Source: an uncultured Xenococcaceae cyanobacterium
Lineage (GTDB): Bacteria > Cyanobacteriota > Cyanobacteriia > Cyanobacteriales > Xenococcaceae
Reading direction: 5' to 3'
Assembly (NCBI GenBank): GCA_937996665.1
Contig: CALKUU010000034.1
Span: forward strand, 17,327-81,326
DNA length: 64,000 nucleotides
The notes beneath the pieces are model-generated. The model was given only the letters and a program-made list of their open reading frames with translations. It had not been told where the DNA came from and did no database searches. Made by a program: the position numbers and the translations under genes. Shown piece after piece: positions 52,530 to 62,507 of the stretch; the stretch's first letter is position 1; the number at the start of each line of letters is the position of its first letter.

Positions 52530-52938
52530 AAGTTTTAATTAAATTCATCGAATGTTTTATTACTTATCTAGAGTTTACACTTCCTCTTGGTTAATAATTT
52601 CGCTATCAAGAAAAAGCAATTGAAATGACTTCCAACGTTTGAGTTCCTCAATGGTAAAGATCTTGCTTCAATTCTTCTCGATTTTCTAAGTCTTGAATAT
52701 GCTTGCTCTTCTACCTAGATTATTTGTAAGTTCACCATAAGAGAAAGAAGCTTTGTTTCATTTATGATGATTTTTATCAGCTAATTTTCTTAGGAAATAG
52801 AGTCATCTTTGGTACTAAATTTCTGAAATTGTAAACATTGCAAATCTTAAAGTCACAACTTGAAAGGCTTGCAGTGATTCACTTCTCATTAGATAATCTA
52901 TTTGAGAACTAAGATTATCTAAGAAAGTTAATAAAGAC

Positions 52939-53163
52939 ATGACTGAAGCTGCAAACTCGACAGTGACACCGGAAGATTTGGCAGAAGTGATTAGTGAATT
53001 TGAAAAGTACCGTGAGCGTTTGGTTAACGAAACTGTAGAGACTGCCAAAAAAGCCAAAATTCCTAAGAAAACTGTTATGACTCAACTGCAACCACAATTA
53101 GATGAAATTGACTCTAAACTCGAAGCTTTACGAAGTCAGTATAACGGTTTGGTTAACGGGTAG
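52939..53163 (+). CDS. Small conserved hypothetical protein
   Basis: 74 aa helical protein; 14 bp upstream of the HEAT-repeat gene, likely cotranscribed. Confidence 0.65.
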   Translation: MTEAANSTVTPEDLAEVISEFEKYRERLVNETVETAKKAKIPKKTVMTQLQPQLDEIDSKLEALRSQYNGLVNG

Positions 53164-53177
53164 AAATTAGATAACTT

Positions 53178-54095
53178 ATGAACAGTTCTTCAAATTCAAT
53201 GTCAAATACACCCGCCAACAGACTAACTTTATCCCCAGAACAGGTAGATGAGTTATTGCTTCAAGTTAAGAATGATTTACGCGCAAGCAAGTTTGATCGC
53301 TCCGACTCGAAGTTAATTCAACAAATGATTGAATGTATGGGTGATACGAGAGGAATGGTAAGACTTGGATTTGCTGAAGCTTTGGGGGTTGTGGGGGAAA
53401 ATGCTGCTGTTCCACTAATGGAAGCGTTGGCTAGTCACCCTAATGTCGTAGTGCAAAGAGCAGCAGCCAAGACTCTAACTTTAATTGGCGACCCCAAAAG
53501 TATTCCTGTGTTGCTAAATTCATTTTTGCATGATGAAGATCAGGTGGTTCGTAACTCTAGTATTGGTGCCTTGGCGAGGATGGGCGAGACAGTTGTCCCT
53601 GAACTACTAGAAATTATTGCTGATAGCGATCGCGATGAGACCATTAAGGGTCATGCTGCTTGGGCGTTGGCTTTTATTGGGGTTAAAGCAAAAGAGAAAA
53701 TATATGCAGCTATTAATTCTGACTCAGATGATCTTCGTAGTGCAGTTGTTGGAGCTGTTCTCAAAATCGCAGAAGAAGAGCCAGAAGAAAGAGCATTTAA
53801 CTTGTTAATGAATTCTTTGCAAGATTCGGCAACTAGCGTCCGTAGTGAAGCTGCGGCAGCCGTAGGTAATTTGGGTTACAAACCAGCAATTCCTGCTCTT
53901 ATTAAGTTACTTGATAACCCCGAAGTAGAAAGCCGCAAATCAGCTGCTCTAGCATTGATGAAAATTAAAGATCCCTCTAGTATTGAAGTCTTAGAGCCTG
54001 TTCTGGAGCGTGAATCTGTTGAGGAAGTAATTCAAGTTATGAAGCTTGCAATAAGTCAGCTTAAGCGGACTTCTGTGGAAGACGATTGGGACTAA
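53178..54095 (+). CDS. HEAT-repeat protein (PBS lyase HEAT-like)
   Basis: 305 aa; repeated motifs such as VVQRAAAKTLTLIGDPKSIPVLLNSF, VRNSSIGALARMGE, SVRSEAAAAVGNLGYKPAIPALIKLL. Confidence 0.88.
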   Translation: MNSSSNSMSNTPANRLTLSPEQVDELLLQVKNDLRASKFDRSDSKLIQQMIECMGDTRGMVRLGFAEALGVVGENAAVPLMEALASHPNVVVQRAAAKTLTLIGDPKSIPVLLNSFLHDEDQVVRNSSIGALARMGETVVPELLEIIADSDRDETIKGHAAWALAFIGVKAKEKIYAAINSDSDDLRSAVVGAVLKIAEEEPEERAFNLLMNSLQDSATSVRSEAAAAVGNLGYKPAIPALIKLLDNPEVESRKSAALALMKIKDPSSIEVLEPVLERESVEEVIQVMKLAISQLKRTSVEDDWD

Positions 54096-54171
54096 ATAGA
54101 AAAAATCTGGCAAATCAATTAGGTCATAATTAGATCCTTTCACAATATATAAGTATATTCACGCAAACAAA

Positions 54172-54200
54172 AAGAGGGCAGTCTCAAACAGCTCCCTCTT
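54172..54200. terminator. Hairpin terminator between convergent genes
   Basis: aagaggg...ccctctt stem. Confidence 0.55.
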
Positions 54201-54222
54201 CTTAAATAGTTTGTTATTCGGT

Positions 54223-54498
54223 CTAAATAAAATAAAAGTTTAAATTCAATCTTGCTTTGCGAATCTTCTCTAAAAGTTGCTCCACATTAATGATTTTTTG
54301 GGAGATTTGTTCAGACAAAGGGGAATCTTTTTTATATTTTTTCTGATGAGATTGAAGCTTTGTTAACGTTGACTTAACTGTGTTAAGCTCCTTCTCTATC
54401 TTAATCAGCAACATGATTAATCTTGCCACTTTAACAGTCTTTTCTTCGGCAACAGTCTCTTTCTGAATTGAAGTTAAAAAATCACTGATATTATCCAT
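54223..54498 (-). CDS. Small coiled-coil hypothetical protein
   Basis: 91 aa, Lys/Glu/Leu-rich helical. Confidence 0.5.
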   Translation of the reverse strand: MDNISDFLTSIQKETVAEEKTVKVARLIMLLIKIEKELNTVKSTLTKLQSHQKKYKKDSPLSEQISQKIINVEQLLEKIRKARLNLNFYFI

Positions 54499-54913
54499 AA
54501 ATCTACTGGTTGGTTTAATATTACTAAAAAATAATTAATGTTCTTTTACTGGAATTAAATCCAGTATATCCGTGAATATCTGGGCTTAGTATAAAGTTTA
54601 TGTAAGCGTTCAGTATTTTCATGTAAAAACTCGATAAATCATTGATATTCATCGATCTTAGCTGTCTCTATTTAACAGAAGTAGATTGATAAAGATTCCT
54701 GAAACTATTAATAAAATCGGTTTTCGTGCTGAGCAATTAATGTTGTTGATTTTATCAGCAGTATTAATAACTATTCTACGTCAATCTACGGAGCTATTTT
54801 TAGCAGACTAGTTTTCAACTCATTTAAGTAATGACAAATAAATAAGTGTCCAGATGTGTAAATAAATCCCGATTCAAGGTTCATATAATACATGAGTAAC
54901 AACTTAAGTATTA

Positions 54914-55210
54914 ATGCCTAAGAAAATGGAAAAAAGAGTAAAAACAATTCAAGAACACAGTAGTGCTTGGATAGCTCAGACATGGCTTTCCTTTTTGATT
55001 TCTATCGGAGCTACATCAATTGGAATTATCTATTTACCTGTTGATATCTGGATTAAAAGCTTTATGGCAATGGGCTTGTCATTTTCAGTTGGTTCGACTA
55101 TTAGTCTGACTAAAACCCAAAGGGATATATATGAAACTAAGAAATTAACTTATAAGATCGAAGAAGCTAGGGTTGAAAAAATACTTAATGAACACGATGT
55201 CTACAAGTAG
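54914..55210 (+). CDS. YiaA/YiaB-like inner-membrane protein
   Basis: 98 aa; AWIAQTWLSFLISIGATSIGIIYLPVDIWIKSFMAMGLSFSVGSTISLTKTQRD, two TM helices. Confidence 0.75.
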   Translation: MPKKMEKRVKTIQEHSSAWIAQTWLSFLISIGATSIGIIYLPVDIWIKSFMAMGLSFSVGSTISLTKTQRDIYETKKLTYKIEEARVEKILNEHDVYK

Positions 55211-55922
55211 ACACTATAGATAAGTAATCAAAACTTAATTATCGAATCTTGTTTGAGCTTCAGATAATTAGAAGAGTAATATTAAAAGCTTGCTAGCAGC
55301 GAATCGCTCTTTATCTCTTCCCTAATCAATTCAAGAGTCGGATTAGCTATTAATAAAAAAAAGTTGTTTTGAATGTTTGCAGACGTTTGAATCACTGATT
55401 TTAATAATTGGAGAAATAAAAGTAGTGACAAATTTTTAGTACAAAAGTGAAATTTGAAGCTAAAGTCGCCTTGGCTAATTTTCTCGCTTCTATCTTGCTA
55501 TAAAAAAAGTTACTTAATCTATTCTCTAAATAACAGCTAATAAAAAAGAAGGCGAGCAAACTTTAGTAAAAAGTCGGATCGCCATAGTACTTATAAATTT
55601 AGGTTAGCTTCGAAATTAATAGTAGAATCCAAAACCTGAAAGATATCAAAGACAGATACCGACAATGCTTAGGAAGCAAAATAAATATGTCTTGGTTAGC
55701 CTAAGTATTAGATTGAATAACTTGAAAATATACTTGATTAATTCTATTTTCTTAATGAGTAGAGATGATTATCTTGATCCTGTCTCAAAAGTGTCAACAA
55801 TTGAAGTTGACTAGTCTAACAATTACTTCTAACCAACTTTGGCTATTTCTGAAAAACACCTGTATAAGCAACAAGAATTTTTCTCGAAATAGGCGAATCT
55901 ACAAAAATAGGTCAGTCAATAA

Positions 55923-56294
55923 TTAACCTACTGTTGAAATAGGAATTAGGTTGTGAATTATAGAGTTTATTACGCTGAGTGCAAAGGAACCAAGCAGCGC
56001 ACTCCAGATACCCCATTTTAGTCTGAAGCCAGAAACTAACCAGGCAGACAGTCCAAAAATGAAAGCATTAATTATGAGAGCAAATAAACCTAGTGTCAGG
56101 AACTCAAGTGGAGCGCCAAGAAAATGAAGGATAGGCCCCAGCAAAGCGTTGAGGATACCAAATACAACCGCAGCTATAACAGTCTTACCAATAGTATCAA
56201 TTTCTACCCCGATAGGAAGCTTAGAAATAATAAATAAGCTAATAGCTGTAACTAATAAAGTAATTAAAATGGGAAGAGGATTCATAAGAAACAA
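55923..56294 (-). CDS. Phage holin family IV / YvlD-like membrane protein
   Basis: 123 aa; four TM helices, AAVVFGILNALLGPILHFLGAPLEFLTLGLFALIINAFIFGLSAWLV. Confidence 0.82.
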   Translation of the reverse strand: MFLMNPLPILITLLVTAISLFIISKLPIGVEIDTIGKTVIAAVVFGILNALLGPILHFLGAPLEFLTLGLFALIINAFIFGLSAWLVSGFRLKWGIWSALLGSFALSVINSIIHNLIPISTVG

Positions 56295-56400
56295 TGCTCC
56301 TTAAAAAGATTCTAGTATGGTTTAACCATATCGAAATTAGGTCCCCTTCCTCTAAAAAATTAGATATTCTTTACTTTGTCGTACTTAAATATTACTGAAA

Positions 56401-56859
56401 TTAAAGGGGAGCAACTTCAATATTGACGGTTGCGCTTACCTCTGGATGAAGTTTGACTTCTACTTGATATTCTCCAGTGGAGCTAACATCAGGAACTTCA
56501 ATTCCTTTTTTATCAACATCTAACATTGCTTTTTCTTTGATCAAATCGGCTACCTCTTGGGCAGTAACAGAACCAAAAATTGCATTACCCTCTCCTACCT
56601 GTTTTTTGATGAGCAAGCGACCAATGGTCTTGAGAGCTGTTTTCTTATCTTCAGCCTCTTGCTTAATAGCCAACTTGATTTGTCTTTCTTTTTCTCTTCT
56701 TGCTTCAACTTGTTTGATAATGCCTCTGGTGGCAATAGTAGCTGCTCCTTGAGGAATCAAAAAATTACGGGCATATCCTGGGGCTACCTCAACTAAATCG
56801 CCATTATTCCCCAGCTTGCTGACATCTTTGTTTAAAACAACAGATATGCGTTGTGCCAT
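56401..56859 (-). CDS. rplI: 50S ribosomal protein L9
   Basis: 152 aa; VVLNKDVSKLGNNGDLVEVAPGYARNFLIPQGAA. Confidence 0.96.
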   Translation of the reverse strand: MAQRISVVLNKDVSKLGNNGDLVEVAPGYARNFLIPQGAATIATRGIIKQVEARREKERQIKLAIKQEAEDKKTALKTIGRLLIKKQVGEGNAIFGSVTAQEVADLIKEKAMLDVDKKGIEVPDVSSTGEYQVEVKLHPEVSATVNIEVAPL

Positions 56860-57026
56860 TACAATCTCCTATATGCTTATCTTTAGAACTACTTATTTTA
56901 TCAGGTAAGTCTTTGTTTATAACAGTCGTGATTTTACTTTTCGATTGGAGTGTGAAGTAATGGTCTTGACTTTGCAGTCTAGAAAACTACTACTTAATGT
57001 AATTTAAATCAGCTGAATCACATTTG

Positions 57027-58919
57027 CTAAATAGTCTGCTGCGATTGAGAAATGGCATTTTGAGGGCAAGTATTTTTTTGAATCAGGTTGCTTATTTGCT
57101 GACTAGGAACAGGGGGAGAGATGATGCTTCCCATCCCAAATTGTAATCTTAATTGCTGACATGATTGAAGAATAGAAGGATCTTCAATTTCACTGACTAG
57201 AATCATCATATTCATTTCATTTGCTAAGCCAGATAATTTTTCGATGATTCTCTTTTGAGAAGATTTTTCTGCTGCTAGGCAGCTATCTATTTTAAGTATT
57301 TCAATTGGGAAATTGCGTTGACTATTAAGAACAAGATACTCAGTACTTAGATTATCAAGACTCAGGGAAAAGCCAATCTTATTGATTTGCCTAATTATTT
57401 TATGGGCTAGGTCAGGATACTTTAATATGCAAGACTCTGGTATTTCTAAGATGATGCTGTTACTGTCGATCGCAAGATTAGCTGATATTTGGGCGATATG
57501 TTGGAGCAAATTGGGGAATAAAAGTTGTTCTTCTGAAAGTTTGAAATAGACTTTAATATCTTCATTCAAGGTGCTTAACTTAGCATCCCAGACAATTAGT
57601 TCTTGCCATTTTCTTAGATCATTGTGGGTGGTTTGCAATAACCATTGCCAAAGTAGAATATTGAGTTCAGGCTTTTGCTGAAGAATCAAAGCTAATTCTG
57701 GTGGCTCTATGCCCTTATGATTTTGTCCTGACCAACCTAAAGAAACTTCTACTGCTTTTATTTGAGATGTTTCTATTGCAATGATTGGTTTATATAAAGG
57801 CGTTAGCTGATTCTTAGTTATTGCCTGTTCAAAGTTATTTAGCAGCCTGGTTTGGTCGCAATTTAAACTGCCATTAACTGAGATTGAAGAAGCCGAGTTC
57901 TTTTTATGTTCGGTTTCTTTTTGGTAGGCTGAACTCCTTGCTGTTTTCAACAACTGATTTGATTGAGCCGAGTCTTCAGTTGCGACACTAGAGCCATCAT
58001 AGATTTCGATTTCAATCTTGTTTTCTTGAAAATATAAAGGAGCAGTAAGTTTATTTTGAATTTTGGCAGCTATCTCGTTTGCTCGCTTGATAGTTGAAAC
58101 CTGATTAAGAATAACGGCAAACTCATTTTCGGCTAAACGAGCGATCATTTTTGTTTTTTTTAGAGTGCTAGCTAGTCGATCTGCAATTGAAATTGCAATT
58201 AGATCTTCAACTTCAGAATCCAATATTTGATTAGCAAATTGGGGACAATGATATCTGAAAATTAATAGAGCGAAACAAAAATCTGGTTTTGATTTTACCT
58301 GTCTTGCTGATTTTCTTAGTTGCCCCATAAAGGAAACTTTGTTGTAAACATTAGTTACCGAGTCCTTAAGGGATTTATCTAAAAGCTGTTGTTGAACCTT
58401 TTTTAATTCTTGATTTGTTAACTCAAGCTGGCGCGTTCTTTTTTCTACTTGTATTTCTAAGTCAAACTTGCTTTTTTCTAAGCTTTTTTGCAAGTTTAAG
58501 ATTTCAACTTGATTCTCAATTCTAGCAATAATTTCTTCTGGTTGAAAAGGTTTACCAATGTAGTCTGCTCCGCCAACTTGAAATGCTTTTTTCTTATCTA
58601 CGCCGTCATCTAAAGCACTAATAAAGATAATTGGCGTATTTGCAGTTTCGGAATTATCTTTTAGTATTTGACATAAGACATAACCATTGAGACGAGGCAT
58701 GTCAATATCAAGAATAATTAGGTCGAATTGAGTTTCTTCTAAGGTCTTCAAAGCCATTTCTCCACTAATCATTCTTCTAGTTTGATAACCATGATTAGTT
58801 AAGATGCTTGATAAGAGAGTTAAATTAACAGGATTATCATCTACCAGAAGTATTTTAGTGCGATTTGCTGTTTGCTTGGAAGTATTCATCACAAGAAAAA
58901 GTTCAACAGTTAACTCCAC
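57027..58919 (-). CDS. REC-GGDEF-EAL protein with degenerate output domains
   Basis: 630 aa (start could be the internal ATG, MNTSKQTANRTKILLVDD); REC ILLVDDNPVNLTLL / DLIILDIDMPRLNG, GGDEF-like ARLAENEFAVIL, EAL-like KAVEVSLGW. Confidence 0.88.
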   Translation of the reverse strand: MELTVELFLVMNTSKQTANRTKILLVDDNPVNLTLLSSILTNHGYQTRRMISGEMALKTLEETQFDLIILDIDMPRLNGYVLCQILKDNSETANTPIIFISALDDGVDKKKAFQVGGADYIGKPFQPEEIIARIENQVEILNLQKSLEKSKFDLEIQVEKRTRQLELTNQELKKVQQQLLDKSLKDSVTNVYNKVSFMGQLRKSARQVKSKPDFCFALLIFRYHCPQFANQILDSEVEDLIAISIADRLASTLKKTKMIARLAENEFAVILNQVSTIKRANEIAAKIQNKLTAPLYFQENKIEIEIYDGSSVATEDSAQSNQLLKTARSSAYQKETEHKKNSASSISVNGSLNCDQTRLLNNFEQAITKNQLTPLYKPIIAIETSQIKAVEVSLGWSGQNHKGIEPPELALILQQKPELNILLWQWLLQTTHNDLRKWQELIVWDAKLSTLNEDIKVYFKLSEEQLLFPNLLQHIAQISANLAIDSNSIILEIPESCILKYPDLAHKIIRQINKIGFSLSLDNLSTEYLVLNSQRNFPIEILKIDSCLAAEKSSQKRIIEKLSGLANEMNMMILVSEIEDPSILQSCQQLRLQFGMGSIISPPVPSQQISNLIQKNTCPQNAISQSQQTI

Positions 58920-59414
58920 TATAATTTAGAAATAGATGAGTTGGGCTATTTCTGTCACCAGATCGAGACTTTATCTTAGGTGACTATTTTTTGCTCTATA
59001 AAGTTAATCCTGAGAAATGTAGATTCACTTTGATTCATGATATTTAAAACCTTGATTAATTAGCTCAATTTATTTTTTTCTTGTCTACTTATTTTCTGGT
59101 GATTTCGCTGATATGGATTAGTGCTATTTGATGCTGGTTGCTAATTTTTTCAGTTTAAATGAGCAATAATTGATAGATATCACTTTCCGCTTGATGTCGG
59201 TGTAGTTTTTAATGCTTATTTCTGTATGTTATTAGACCAAGTCTGTCCGAATTATTGACTAGATAGCAGTGAATTGAACCTATTTATGTCAGAAAATAAA
59301 AGTCTTTAATTTACTAAATCTGTCCAAATTAATTTAAGTTTTTTGTTATTAATAAATTGAGGTTAACAACAATTATTGCGATCGCCATAAACTCCCACAT
59401 CTAATGTCATGGAT

Positions 59415-60434
59415 TTATTTAGGAATAGCAGGGTCTAAATAAACAATCCTATCTGTTGTGGCTGAGAGTGCAGATGCATCGGCGACTCTGGTTGCATATA
59501 AACTAGCCTCTGGCTGTATGTATAGATTTTGACCTGCGAATAAATGGTCTAGAAACATGGTCGTATCTTTGGCAAATAAACCACGACGACTTTCTACTGA
59601 TAGTTCTATTCTTTCTTTCCCTCGGATTAAACTTCCTTTTGCTCCTTCAAATAAGAGAGTTCCTAATTCGCCATGGATTTCAAAAGTACGATGCCCCCAC
59701 CAAAAAGCATCGCCCTTGCCATAAGTTATTTCAGCGGTTATTCCATTGGTAAAAGTTAGTTGTGCATTGCATAGGCAAGCAGTGAAAAAATCTGTATCTT
59801 TGACATCCCAAAATCGGTTTTGACACCAAACTTTCTCTACTTTCCCAAATAGATTAGTAAGCCGATGAACCCTTGAGAGGGCTGCATTCAAGGGAAATCC
59901 GAACATTTCCCGGTGGTATTTCCAATTACGAGGAACTTCTCTTTGTGGCGCAATGGTGGTGTATCGAGCATAAAAAATCTTACCGATCTCCGTCAGATTT
60001 CTTTGGATAGTTTGGTGTAAACCCCCAATAATTTCCATATGTTCGACATGGATAAGCTTTTGTTTGCGTTTGGCAAGAGCGATAATTGATTCTGCTTCTG
60101 TGGTATTTAAAGCGAGAGGATACTCAACAATTACATGCTTATCTGCTTCTAAGGCGGCACGGGCGATCGCTCCATGATCGCGATTTACTGTGCAGACCAT
60201 AACCAAATCTAATTCGTCTTGATTAACTAATTTTTGCCAAGAGTCTACACTTGTAACCGAGAAGTCCCGTGAGAACGCCTCTATTCTCTCTGGGCTATTG
60301 CCTGTGACACTAACCAGAGAAGCCCTTTCATCTTGGATAATGGCTTCTGCTCTTTTTCTGGCAGCATAACCAGTTCCTACTATGCCAATTTTCAAGTCTG
60401 TGCCAATTTTCAAATTTTCTATCCCTAAGAACAA
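59415..60434 (-). CDS. bvdR: Biliverdin reductase, Gfo/Idh/MocA family
   Basis: 339 aa; IGIVGTGYAARKRAEA, HVIVEYPLALN, LIHVEHMEIIGGLHQTIQRNLTEIGKIFYARYTTI, SRRGLFAKDT closely resemble cyanobacterial BvdR. Confidence 0.9.
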   Translation of the reverse strand: MFLGIENLKIGTDLKIGIVGTGYAARKRAEAIIQDERASLVSVTGNSPERIEAFSRDFSVTSVDSWQKLVNQDELDLVMVCTVNRDHGAIARAALEADKHVIVEYPLALNTTEAESIIALAKRKQKLIHVEHMEIIGGLHQTIQRNLTEIGKIFYARYTTIAPQREVPRNWKYHREMFGFPLNAALSRVHRLTNLFGKVEKVWCQNRFWDVKDTDFFTACLCNAQLTFTNGITAEITYGKGDAFWWGHRTFEIHGELGTLLFEGAKGSLIRGKERIELSVESRRGLFAKDTTMFLDHLFAGQNLYIQPEASLYATRVADASALSATTDRIVYLDPAIPK

Positions 60435-60737
60435 ATCATGAATACTAGATATAACTATAACTAATAGTTATTGATCGCAAAATCAAATCCAATTTTTTGT
60501 GATTATTTATCCGCCTAAGTCCCTGTGATTTGCTTCTTCCAAGTTATATTTGCCAAAATAATATGAAAACTTATCGTTGCAAGAAAACATAAGTAAAACT
60601 TATTTTAAGTTAAATTAAGAATTTCATTACTAATGCACCAAATAGTTGGGAAGTTTTTCGCTTAGTATCTAAAAATAGAAACTTAAAAAAGACTTTATTC
60701 CGCTCAAATTTTTTGAAGAGAATAAACTTTCACTTAA

Positions 60738-61085
<348 letters not shown>

Positions 61086-61112
61086 GTATAAGAATTAAAA
61101 TTTTTTGATTTT

Positions 61113-61148
61113 AGAGACGTTCTAAATTTAGATCGTCTCTCTTTTTTT
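61113..61148 (+). terminator. Rho-independent terminator after petF
   Basis: agagacgttctaaatttagatcgtctct followed by cttttttt. Confidence 0.85.
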
Positions 61149-61195
61149 GCTATATTTTTATTGGTCTTCATCTTTTAACCATGGGCTCTGCTGAT

Positions 61196-62419
61196 TTAGG
61201 TATTAGCTAATACTTCCAGGATTGCTTTAGCTTGGAGCTTATTTTTAAACCAGACAACCTGATTGGGGAGATCTTTAAAGTTGACGCCGGCTTTCTCTAA
61301 ATTTAGTCTTTCTGAAACTGCCAGGATTAAATTGGTTACCCCTGAAGTTCGCACCTGATAAAATTTTTTCTGAAGATATTCTGGTCGCCAATAGCCCACA
61401 ATCTCCAATAAATAATCTCTGCCATCAGGATGAATAAGGCGGAAATCAGGAATCATGACACTGCCGGGTAAAGGGATAAGATCTACTTCTCTCTCTATTT
61501 TCCACTCGGTTTTAGCTTTTCCCCAACTTTTGACAAAAGACTCTTCTAGCATACTGTCATAGGGCTTGCCTGGAGGATAGTGGCTGACTAGGTCGCAGCG
61601 ATCGCTATCTAAACTAAATCTCTCAACTCTCGTAACTCCAGAGTAGGGATCTTTTTGTTGCAATTGAGCAATTAGACTCCATTTACTGACATGGAGTAGA
61701 GCGGGAATCATTTTGGCTAATGCTAAACCATAACGAGTGCTAGCTTTGAATAGACTGCTGGGTCCGTCAATCGTAATTGTAAATCCTGTATCTGAATCGC
61801 CTTCAATATAAGCCATTAACTGAAACAGTTTGAGATAACGAAAGAGCAGTTTGTATTCGCCAGGATCGTTGCGGTAGGCATTAATAACGATGTTGCTGGC
61901 TCGGTAGAAAATTCCTTGTACTTGAGATAGATTGAAGCGATGAACTAGATTAACTGGATCGGGGGCAGCGAATTCGGTTAGTTGTTTATTTTCTTTGAGA
62001 TCGGCATATAAACCTTGCTCGATTTCAGTTTTAGTAACCAACCGATTTAGTTCTTTGCTTAAGTTGTGAGCTACCTTTTCGAGGGTGTGATCGCGTTGCT
62101 CGGGAATAGTCAAGTTCATTCCCGCAGTCCGAAAAACTTTTTGTCTGAGTATTTGTGGTTCTATTGGGCTAACCACCTCAAAGTTAGCAAAACTGCTTTT
62201 TAGAATATGCGCAAAACCTCTTCTCACTCGATAATTAGGACTGTCACCCTCCAACTGAGCTAGTTGTTGATTTAATTCTTGCTGAGTTTTGCCGAGATAA
62301 GCAGTAAAGCAGGCAATATAATCGCGGGAGATAGTTAAAATTTGTTCATTAATTGTTAACTTTTTAGGAACAATGGTTTCCCCACTTTTTCGAGACATTA
62401 AAAGATCAGAAGGTAGCAT
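61196..62419 (-). CDS. DUF790 (Bax1-like) putative nuclease
   Basis: 407 aa; LPSDLLMSRKSGETIVPKKL N-terminus, C-terminal SVMIPDFRLIHPDGRDYLLEIVGYWRPEYLQKKF (PD-(D/E)XK-like D...E-x-V). Confidence 0.8.
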   Translation of the reverse strand: MLPSDLLMSRKSGETIVPKKLTINEQILTISRDYIACFTAYLGKTQQELNQQLAQLEGDSPNYRVRRGFAHILKSSFANFEVVSPIEPQILRQKVFRTAGMNLTIPEQRDHTLEKVAHNLSKELNRLVTKTEIEQGLYADLKENKQLTEFAAPDPVNLVHRFNLSQVQGIFYRASNIVINAYRNDPGEYKLLFRYLKLFQLMAYIEGDSDTGFTITIDGPSSLFKASTRYGLALAKMIPALLHVSKWSLIAQLQQKDPYSGVTRVERFSLDSDRCDLVSHYPPGKPYDSMLEESFVKSWGKAKTEWKIEREVDLIPLPGSVMIPDFRLIHPDGRDYLLEIVGYWRPEYLQKKFYQVRTSGVTNLILAVSERLNLEKAGVNFKDLPNQVVWFKNKLQAKAILEVLANT

Positions 62420-62507
62420 TTCGTAATTAAAAATTGTTAATTAATAGCCATCTAACTACAAATAGTTGCTAATTAAATAATTTTCCGTATATTGTTGTGA
62501 TGATTTT

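Noticed and set aside
55923-56294. Holin-family protein as evidence of a prophage
   Set aside because: This family is common in non-phage bacterial chromosomes and no other phage genes are nearby.
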